Assembly: GCA_002373205.1 (NCBI GenBank)
Contig: DFJV01000095.1
Span: 1-10,008 of the forward strand
Length of the DNA stretch: 10,008 bases
Source of the DNA: Treponema sp. UBA3662
GTDB lineage: Bacteria; Spirochaetota; Spirochaetia; Treponematales; Treponemataceae
Reading direction: 5' to 3'
Numbering within the stretch: position 1 is the first letter of the stretch; every line of letters begins with the position of its first letter. The notes below the pieces were generated by a model. The model did no database searches, was not told the origin of the DNA, and was given only the letters and a program-made list of their open reading frames with translations. Below, in pieces: positions 1-4,341 of this stretch. The position numbers and the translations under genes were made by a program.

Positions 1-1
1 T

Positions 2-48
2 AGGGGGTTTTCCCTCCCCTTAGTTTGGGGTCCAAGGGCCCTCCCTTG
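2..48. repeat. G/C-rich overlapping palindromes at the window edge
   Basis: Two short inverted repeats are visible. AGGGG (2-6) can pair with CCCCT (16-20), and CAAGGG (33-38) pairs with CCCTTG (43-48) around a 4-nt loop. CCCC (16-19) could alternatively pair with GGGG (27-30). The block is unlike the A-rich coding DNA that follows and resembles in style the hairpins at 1823-2097. It may be the end of an intergenic repeat, or a terminator region of a gene lying before the window. No T-tract follows it, so a simple intrinsic terminator is not supported. Confidence 0.4.
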
Positions 49-57
49 AATAACAGT

Positions 58-86
58 TTGACAAAACTCCCATATTAAGTCATTAT
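58..86 (+). promoter_or_regulatory. Predicted sigma70-type promoter for the DUF4097 gene
   Basis: A perfect -35 box TTGACA (58-63) is followed after 17 bp by CATTAT (81-86), a 4/6 match to the -10 consensus. Transcription would begin near 93, giving a leader of about 20 nt that contains the strong Shine-Dalgarno AAGGAGG (102-108) before the ATG at 114. The promoter probably serves both 114-1034 and 1058-1813. Confidence 0.55.
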
Positions 87-113
87 ATAGTAGGAGTTAG
101 CAAGGAGGAAAAA

Positions 114-1034
114 ATGAAAAAACTGGCAGTCATCCTTTTGACCGCAACAATGATTTTTCATATTTCCGCAACCGAAAGAAGCGTCCAAGGACAAAAAGAG
201 CCTTTTTCACCAGATTCTCCTCGGCTTTCCCAGACAAACTACGACTCCCTAAGGGGCATAATCCCAGCATACCATTTTAACCCCTCATTCGTAAAAGAAA
301 TAAACGCCAGCCTGGAAGACGAAAACATAGAGATTCTCCCCACAGAAAACCCCTTCGTAAAAGTAGACATAATCTCCAGGCAGGCAGAAACCGTCCCCTT
401 CTACGAAGTTAAAGGTGGCGCACTAATAATCAAATCGGCAAAAAGAAAAATAGAAAACGACACTGTAACAGTAAAAATCTACATACCCAAAAACCACAAG
501 GCACAAGGCATCTTCATCCAGACAAAGAGGGGCAACATAGAACTGCACAGGCAGAAAGCAAAAAAAATAGACCTGGAAACAGACCGCGGAACCATAACGC
601 TAAACGGAATAGATTCAAAAAAAGTATACGTAGACGCAAGCCACGGCGACGTAAAAATACTGGACTTAACAAGCGACTACGCAGAACTTGACGTTTCACG
701 CCACGACCTTTTCATAGACAAAATAAAAACCACGGAACTTTCCATAGAAACAAAATCAGGGGACGTAAAAGCCTCCAGAATTCAGACCGAAAAACTTTAC
801 ATAGACAGCACAAGCGGAAACATAACGCTACAGTTTGCATCCCCAATCACAAAGAACTCGTCTGTATACACAAAAAAAGGCGACATAAAAATCTTCAAGC
901 CCCGAAACTCATGGTGCAGATACATTACAAGCTCAAAATACGGAAAATTCGACAACGACTTTGACAGCTCAGATTCAAGCGTAAAATTTTCCGTTGAGAC
1001 AAAAAATGGAACTGTTTCCATAATAAAAAAATAA
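114..1034 (+). CDS. Secreted DUF4097-type beta-strand-repeat protein
   Basis: The 306-residue protein has an N-terminal signal peptide: MKK, a hydrophobic stretch to about residue 15, and a possible cleavage after ISA at residue 19. This predicts export to the periplasm or surface. From about residue 135 on there is a regular repeat of the form [T/S]-x-x-G-[N/D/T]-[I/V]-x-[L/I], at TKRGNIEL 137, TDRGTITL 156, ASHGDVKI 175, TKSGDVKA 213, STSGNITL 232, TKKGDIKI 253 and TKNGTVSI 296, mostly spaced about 19 residues. This is the pattern of DUF4097 proteins, thought to form a repetitive beta-helix-like fold; their biochemical role is not established. No lipobox or C-terminal anchor is visible. The start is set by AAGGAGG at 102-108. 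The thioesterase gene follows 23 nt later, so the two probably share a transcript, but no functional link is apparent. Confidence 0.75.
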   Translation: MKKLAVILLTATMIFHISATERSVQGQKEPFSPDSPRLSQTNYDSLRGIIPAYHFNPSFVKEINASLEDENIEILPTENPFVKVDIISRQAETVPFYEVKGGALIIKSAKRKIENDTVTVKIYIPKNHKAQGIFIQTKRGNIELHRQKAKKIDLETDRGTITLNGIDSKKVYVDASHGDVKILDLTSDYAELDVSRHDLFIDKIKTTELSIETKSGDVKASRIQTEKLYIDSTSGNITLQFASPITKNSSVYTKKGDIKIFKPRNSWCRYITSSKYGKFDNDFDSSDSSVKFSVETKNGTVSIIKK

Positions 1035-1057
1035 TTTAAATAAGCAAGAAGGAAAAA

Positions 1058-1813
1058 ATGGAAGAATACAAGTCATGGCACGAAGAAGACGGAATCACAT
1101 TCCACAACCAGATGAACATATTTTTTAGCCAGTGCGACAAATTCAAAAGGCTAAGCCTGCACGAGCTCCTTAGAATCACATCCGACACCGCCGTAGAAGA
1201 ATACAGACAGCGCGGACTTTCCAGGGACGTCCTAACCCAAAACGGATACGCAATACTCGTTTCCCGCGTTTCCTTTAAAATCAACAGGATGCCTAAAGAA
1301 AACGAGCACATAACAATCACCACTTGGGAAGAAAAACCAGAAGCGCTTCAATTCGTAAGGGCATACCGCATAAAAGACAAAGACGGCAACCCAATCGTAG
1401 AAGGCTTGTCATCATGGCTACTTGTAAACCCAGAAACAAGGAGAATCCTTCCGCTAAAGAATTTTACCATGCGCACAGCCCCAACAGAACAAAAGCAAAA
1501 TGAATGTGCCAAACCCTCAAAAATTTCCATACCAGAAAACATGGAGCTTCTTGCAGAACGGAAAATTCTCTTCTCAGACATGGACGGCAACGGCCATACG
1601 AACAACTCGCGCTACGGAGCCTTTGCAATGGATGCACTAAGCGAAGAATTCCAGGCCAAAAAACTTACCGCCTTCCGCCTAAACTACTCAAAAGAAGCGC
1701 GCCCCGGCGAAACCCTAAAAATCTACGGCTCCTTCAACAAAGAAACAAACACCTATACCGTAGTAGGCAAAACAGAAAGCGACACTTCCTTCGAAGCAGT
1801 CCTGACATTCTAA
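1058..1813 (+). CDS. Acyl-ACP thioesterase (FatA/FatB family)
   Basis: The 251-residue protein is expected to hydrolyse acyl-ACP, releasing free fatty acid from type II fatty acid synthesis in the cytoplasm. It has the double-hotdog layout of this family. The N-terminal hotdog (about 10-140) includes the SSWLLVNPETRR segment (118-129), equivalent to the conserved W-x-x-x-N-x-x-T-R-R of plant enzymes. The second hotdog carries the active-site loop D174-M-D-G-N178-G-H180-T-N-N183-S-R-Y186, matching the family's D-x-N-x-H-x-N-N pattern with the catalytic Asn and His. Further on, NYSKEARPGE (209-218) matches the family's acidic or Cys segment. The length is normal for bacterial members and there is no signal peptide. 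The start is supported by GAAGGAAAAA just before the ATG. Substrate chain length cannot be told from the sequence. Confidence 0.9.
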   Translation: MEEYKSWHEEDGITFHNQMNIFFSQCDKFKRLSLHELLRITSDTAVEEYRQRGLSRDVLTQNGYAILVSRVSFKINRMPKENEHITITTWEEKPEALQFVRAYRIKDKDGNPIVEGLSSWLLVNPETRRILPLKNFTMRTAPTEQKQNECAKPSKISIPENMELLAERKILFSDMDGNGHTNNSRYGAFAMDALSEEFQAKKLTAFRLNYSKEARPGETLKIYGSFNKETNTYTVVGKTESDTSFEAVLTF

Positions 1814-1822
1814 ATACAAAGG

Positions 1823-1840
1823 AGGGGAAAGCCTTCCCCT
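1823..1840 (+). terminator. Hairpin after the thioesterase gene
   Basis: AGGGGAA (1823-1829) and TTCCCCT (1834-1840) form a perfect 7-bp stem with loop AGCC, nine nt after the thioesterase stop. Its position suggests a transcript-end role. There is no T-tract behind it (GCGGCCGC follows), so it is either a non-canonical terminator, a 3'-end stabilising hairpin, or simply the first arm of the palindromic repeat cluster that runs to 2097. Confidence 0.4.
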
Positions 1841-2049
1841 GCGGCCGCACTTCGTTGCGTCCTACCCCTTCTGCGGGGCAATCTCTTTGCAAAGCCCCGC
1901 AACGCCCCAATATGAAGTTATGTTAGCAAATCAACGCACCCCGCAGCAAGCTACGGGGTATGAGTTCCTCATAAAACGAATCCCCCTGTATCAAAACATC
2001 CTTACGCGAACCAACGAGGTGTGCGTTGTTCTTAAAAGGTATTGCAGTC
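1841..2049. repeat. Palindrome-rich non-coding stretch
   Basis: No credible gene is present here. Four inverted repeats are visible. TGCGGGGC (1872-1879) pairs with GCCCCGCA (1894-1901). ACCCCG (1938-1943) pairs with CGGGGT (1954-1959). ATGAG (1960-1964) pairs with CTCAT (1968-1972). The longer-range CAACGCAC (1932-1939) pairs with GTGCGTTG (2021-2028) and encloses the CTCAT hairpin; it competes with the ACCCCG pairing at its inner edge. GTTGCG (1854-1859) could alternatively pair with CGCAAC (1898-1903). The density of hairpins suggests a repeat element or a structured RNA, not a spacer. I cannot assign it to a known RNA family. Confidence 0.5.
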
Positions 2050-2097
2050 AGGGTTGAATACCCTTATTCCGCCCCAAGGGGCGGGGTATTCAACCCT
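2050..2097. repeat. Long palindrome with 14-bp outer stem and inner G/C hairpin
   Basis: AGGGTTGAATACCC (2050-2063) is the exact reverse complement of 2084-2097. Inside, CGCCCC (2070-2075) and GGGGCG (2078-2083) form a second perfect stem. Only six bases (TTATTC, 2064-2069) are unpaired on one side. There is no T-tract, so it is not a standard terminator. It has the look of a REP-type palindrome of the sort mobilised by IS200/IS605-like Y1 transposases, but no transposase is in the window. The short echo GTTGAATA recurs at 2134-2141. Confidence 0.7.
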
Positions 2098-2134
2098 TCC
2101 GCGCGAATAAAGCTGGTGGCCAAAGCCTGCTCTG

Positions 2135-2163
2135 TTGAATAAAAAACCTTCACTTGCTAAAAT
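2135..2163 (+). promoter_or_regulatory. Predicted promoter placed for a near-leaderless transcript
   Basis: TTGAAT (2135-2140), a 17-bp spacer, and TAAAAT (2158-2163) preceded by TGC (2155-2157) make an extended -10 promoter. The -10 ends only 7 nt before the ATG at 2171, so transcription would start at or next to the start codon. No Shine-Dalgarno precedes that ATG (the nearest is TAGG at -5), which agrees with a leaderless or nearly leaderless mRNA. Confidence 0.5.
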
Positions 2164-2170
2164 ATTAGGC

Positions 2171-2638
2171 ATGAAACATATACTTTTTCTAGCAGCCGTA
2201 TGCATCGCACTAACACTTGCGCTCTTTTCCGGCTGCAAAACAACAAGCCCGGTTACGCAAAAGCCAAGCCCAACTCCAGTTACGCAAAAAGAAAACAAGC
2301 TGGATTTGTGGCAGCACCGCGCGGAACTAAGAAACTACATAAGCAAGCAAGAAGGCAAAACCTTCACCTACAGAAACGGCAGAATAGAAAACATAACCCT
2401 TGGCGAATGGAACAGCGGCTACTGCTTCCACTCCCTAAAAATTGGCGACGACTATTCTGTTATAGAAAAAAAACTCAAGCCTGACTTTGAACTTGCCTAC
2501 AAGCTCCAGTCATTCACAAAAGGCTTTGTCTACACAGAAAAAAGCGGCAAAAAATATTATCTGGAAATAAACCTGGACGAAAAGAACCGAGTCTACCTGA
2601 TTAACTACCAGTACGACAACGTTTATTCATTCGAGTAA
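2171..2638 (+). CDS. Predicted lipoprotein of unknown function
   Basis: I do not recognise a named family. Starting at ATG 2171 the protein has 155 residues, with a textbook lipoprotein signal: MKH, a hydrophobic core to about residue 18, and lipobox L18-F-S-G-C22. A TTG 36 nt upstream is open in frame but would put a 12-residue polar extension before the signal peptide, so ATG 2171 is preferred. After the lipidated Cys comes a Ser/Thr/Pro/Gln linker with PVTQK twice, then a domain of about 110 residues. Its end alternates hydrophobic and charged residues (YTEKSGKKYYLEINLDEKNR, then VYLINYQYDN), suggesting beta strands. The stretch LKIGDDYSVIEKKLKPDFEL recalls small periplasmic folds of the BamE/SmpA type, but this is only a resemblance. 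The ArfB gene starts 8 nt downstream. Confidence 0.7.
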   Translation: MKHILFLAAVCIALTLALFSGCKTTSPVTQKPSPTPVTQKENKLDLWQHRAELRNYISKQEGKTFTYRNGRIENITLGEWNSGYCFHSLKIGDDYSVIEKKLKPDFELAYKLQSFTKGFVYTEKSGKKYYLEINLDEKNRVYLINYQYDNVYSFE

Positions 2639-2646
2639 AAGCTAGC

Positions 2647-3057
2647 ATGGAAAAAGAAGAAGTCCGCAAATCAATAGAAGAAAACATAGTCTTCACCTTT
2701 GCAAGAAGCGGCGGAAAGGGCGGGCAAAACGTAAACAAGGTAAACACAAAGGCACACGGAACAATACCCCTTTCCTCCATACGCGGACTTAGCGACAGAG
2801 AAAGAGCCACTGTTGCACAAAAACTCCGCGCAAAAATAAATTCAGAAAACAATATATGCGTCAACTGTGACGAAGAGCGCCTCCAGGACTTGAACAGAAA
2901 AATTGCAATCAACCGCCTGGCAAACTGGATAGAAAACGCAGCCTACATTCAGCCCAAGCGCAAAAAGACAAAGCCCAGCAAAGCCTCAAAAGAAAGAAGG
3001 CTGAATGCAAAGCGCATCCGCTCATTAATAAAGCAGTCACGGCAAAAAATTTTTTAA
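2647..3057 (+). CDS. arfB: ArfB-type peptidyl-tRNA hydrolase (ribosome rescue)
   Basis: The 136-residue protein matches the ArfB/YaeJ family in length and architecture. It would enter the A site of ribosomes stalled on mRNA without a stop codon and hydrolyse the peptidyl-tRNA. The RF-1 catalytic domain carries SGGKGGQNVNKVNTKA (21-36) with the essential GGQ motif at residues 25-27. The codon-recognition domains of full release factors are absent. The C-terminal tail (about 103-136) is Lys/Arg-rich and includes the family segment P110-SKASKERRL, which in ArfB occupies the empty mRNA entry channel. It starts 8 nt after the lipoprotein stop without a clear Shine-Dalgarno, so translation is probably coupled to that gene. 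It is not prfA or prfB, which are far longer. Confidence 0.9.
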   Translation: MEKEEVRKSIEENIVFTFARSGGKGGQNVNKVNTKAHGTIPLSSIRGLSDRERATVAQKLRAKINSENNICVNCDEERLQDLNRKIAINRLANWIENAAYIQPKRKKTKPSKASKERRLNAKRIRSLIKQSRQKIF

Positions 3058-3069
3058 AAGGAGATTTTT

Positions 3070-3633
3070 ATGGAAACAAGCTACGGAATTGCCGTAATGG
3101 CCCTCATGTTCATACTCATTCTTATCGCATTCAAGTGGCGCAGAAAAATAATACAGGACACAATCAAGGAATTTTCAGAAAAGCCCTATTCCTATACCCT
3201 GGTCATTCACGGCCAAGACGAAAATGCCATTGCAGACAAAATAATCGTAAACGCAGGCCCTTCCCTTTCTGCATTCACCAAAGAAGACTTTAATCCGGAA
3301 AGTTTTACGGTTACGGTAAGAGATGGAGACAAAAGCGAAAACAGAAAAGCAAGCAAAGCCTACCCCTGCGACATAGACGGAAACGCAACAGAAGGCAATG
3401 CAACAGAGGGCAAGCAAGAAGAAGAGCAGCCAGTAACCCACTTTGCGCTGGAGCTTGAATCAAAGGCAGGAAGCAGCATAGAGCACCCCTTTGTAAAAAG
3501 TGGCAAGGAAAATTCCAAGGCGGATTCAGCAGAGACACAGTGCAAAAACAAGGAAAACTACGAGTATTCTATCAGCCACAAAAAACTTCCCCAGCCCGTC
3601 ACCCTTTGCAACGACTGGTGGTGGCAATCTTAA
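3070..3633 (+). CDS. Single-span membrane protein of unknown function
   Basis: I do not recognise the family of this 187-residue protein. It has one strongly hydrophobic segment (about residues 7-22) followed at once by KWRRK, so the positive-inside rule suggests the N-terminus is outside and most of the protein is cytoplasmic. Residues 39-85 could form a small beta-containing domain. Residues 86-160 are polar and charged, likely disordered, with the tandem pentapeptide GNATE-GNATE at 104-113. The C-terminus ends in NDWWWQS, an unusual Trp cluster. Start: AAAAGGAG (3056-3063) lies 6 nt before the ATG. It is 12 nt after arfB and probably the last gene of the operon begun by the lipoprotein. 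Nothing in the sequence points to a role in ribosome rescue. Confidence 0.65.
   Translation: METSYGIAVMALMFILILIAFKWRRKIIQDTIKEFSEKPYSYTLVIHGQDENAIADKIIVNAGPSLSAFTKEDFNPESFTVTVRDGDKSENRKASKAYPCDIDGNATEGNATEGKQEEEQPVTHFALELESKAGSSIEHPFVKSGKENSKADSAETQCKNKENYEYSISHKKLPQPVTLCNDWWWQS
3379..3408 (+). repeat. Two-copy 15-bp in-frame tandem repeat (GNATE)
   Basis: The 15-bp units at 3379-3393 and 3394-3408 both encode Gly-Asn-Ala-Thr-Glu and differ at three third-codon positions only (GGA/GGC, AAC/AAT, GAA/GAG). It lies in the predicted disordered part of the membrane protein. Confidence 0.8.
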
Positions 3634-3702
3634 CAGAGCCTTAAAAGCGCAAGCCAAATTCCTATAAACTCACAAAAAAATAATTCCGATACTTACAGAG
3701 GT

Positions 3703-3733
3703 GGGAATCCCGGGGAGAATGATACGGGAGGAA
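3703..3733 (+). promoter_or_regulatory. Nitroreductase ribosome-binding site within short inverted repeats
   Basis: GGGAGGA (3726-3732) just before ATG 3736 is the Shine-Dalgarno. TCCCG (3708-3712) can pair with CGGGA (3725-3729), which would cover part of it, or TCCC can pair with the nearer GGGA (3703-3706). The pairings are short, so regulation is possible but unproven. A weak -10-like TATAAA lies at 3663-3668 with TTAAAA (3641-3646) 16 bp upstream; it is the only promoter candidate in this 102-bp gap. Confidence 0.35.
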
Positions 3734-3735
3734 TT

Positions 3736-4275
3736 ATGGCTGATATTTTGCAGGAATTGCTAAAGCGGAGAAGCTGCCGCAAATACAAGTCCTCACTTAT
3801 CAAGGATGAAGAGCTTGAAAAAATAATCACGGCAGGTGAATATGCCGCGAGCGGAAAAAACTTGCAGTCTGCAATAATCATTGCGGTTACAAACAAAGCC
3901 GTACGCGACAAAATCTCTGCCATGAATGCGGCGGTTCTAGGACAAGGACCGGAAGTTGATCCGTTTTACGGAGCGCCAGAAATACTTATCGTGCTTGCAG
4001 ATAAAAATGTACCAACCCACATTTACGACGGTGCACTTGTTATGGGCAACATGATGGCAGAAGCTTCCAGCCTGGGAATCGGTTCATGCTGGATCCACAG
4101 GGCACGTGAGGAATTCCAGACGGAAGAAGGCAAGGCTATGCTAAAGGCATGGGGCATTTCAGGAGACTACGAGGGAATCGGCCATTTGGCAATAGGTTAC
4201 CCTGTGGTTACGGTTCAAAAGGCCCTGCCCAAGCCTCCGCCCCGCAAAGAAAACTATGTCTATTTTATAAAATAG
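3736..4275 (+). CDS. Nitroreductase-family FMN flavoprotein
   Basis: The 179-residue protein belongs to the nitroreductase family (PF00881), FMN-dependent NAD(P)H oxidoreductases of the cytoplasm. Visible family features are the N-terminal FMN-phosphate-binding segment R11-R-S-C-R15-K-Y, the ASGKNLQ stretch (38-44) corresponding to the usual AP-S-x-x-N-x-Q motif, GLY-rich LGIGSCWIH (113-121), and the C-terminal GIGHLAIGY (147-155). The length is typical of the short single-domain members. The substrate cannot be deduced; members reduce nitro compounds, quinones or flavins, and many have no known substrate. The Shine-Dalgarno GGGAGGA is 4-5 nt from the ATG. It appears to be a single-gene unit: a 102-bp gap precedes it and an intrinsic terminator follows. 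Confidence 0.9.
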   Translation: MADILQELLKRRSCRKYKSSLIKDEELEKIITAGEYAASGKNLQSAIIIAVTNKAVRDKISAMNAAVLGQGPEVDPFYGAPEILIVLADKNVPTHIYDGALVMGNMMAEASSLGIGSCWIHRAREEFQTEEGKAMLKAWGISGDYEGIGHLAIGYPVVTVQKALPKPPPRKENYVYFIK

Positions 4276-4292
4276 GCATTTTGTGCTAGAAT
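4264..4292 (+). promoter_or_regulatory. Predicted promoter of the M16 protease gene
   Basis: TTTATA (4264-4269, 4/6 to -35), a 17-bp spacer and TAGAAT (4287-4292) preceded by TGC (4284-4286) form an extended -10 promoter that begins inside the nitroreductase 3' end. GCTAGAATAAG (4285-4295) occurs again exactly in the minus-strand promoter at 8279-8289. Transcription would start about 4299-4300, inside the upstream arm of the terminator hairpin, leaving a leader of about 42 nt to ATG 4342. Confidence 0.5.
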
Positions 4293-4329
4293 AAGACCGC
4301 AGTGTTTTTCGCTGCGGTTTTATTTTTTT
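4293..4329 (+). terminator. Rho-independent terminator after the nitroreductase gene
   Basis: ACCGCAG (4296-4302) pairs with CTGCGGT (4312-4318) around a 9-nt loop. Flanking AAG/TTT bases (4293-4295 with 4319-4321) can extend the stem to 10 bp, including one G-U pair. The T-tract runs from 4318 to 4329, broken by a single A. It terminates transcripts coming from the nitroreductase gene and its T-tract touches the M16 gene. Confidence 0.85.
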
Positions 4330-4330
4330 A

Positions 4331-4335
4331 TGGAG
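4331..4335 (+). promoter_or_regulatory. Shine-Dalgarno deciding the M16 protease start
   Basis: TGGAG at 4331-4335 is the only purine-rich site near three in-frame ATGs (4330, 4339, 4342). It overlaps the first ATG, lies only 3 nt from the second, and 6 nt from the third. ATG 4342 is therefore the best start. Confidence 0.6.
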
Positions 4336-4341
4336 TTTATG

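Noticed and set aside
1504..1926. A 140-codon frame overlapping the thioesterase gene on the same strand.
   Set aside because: It is a +1-type shadow of the thioesterase: highly basic, low-complexity composition, while the other frame has clear family motifs and a stop.
2053..2094. Integron attC-like sites: GTTGAAT (2053-2059) fits GTTRRRY and ATTCAAC (2088-2094) fits RYYYAAC.
   Set aside because: The order is reversed for attC, which needs RYYYAAC first and GTTRRRY last; the palindrome reads the same on both strands. No integrase gene or cassette array is visible.
2032..2298. Minus-strand open frame of 88 codons crossing the palindrome and the lipoprotein start.
   Set aside because: It runs through the palindrome and the convincing lipoprotein signal-peptide coding region, with no ribosome-binding site or recognisable domain.
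3719..3763. A 14-codon upstream frame (ATG 3719) overlapping the nitroreductase start.
   Set aside because: GGGGAG is only 2 nt from its ATG, too close for a usual start, and the real start has a better-placed ribosome-binding site. Leader-peptide control has no support.
4330..4341. ATG 4330 as the M16 protease start.
   Set aside because: The only Shine-Dalgarno-like bases (TGGAG) overlap that ATG; spacing favours ATG 4342. The protein changes by only four residues.
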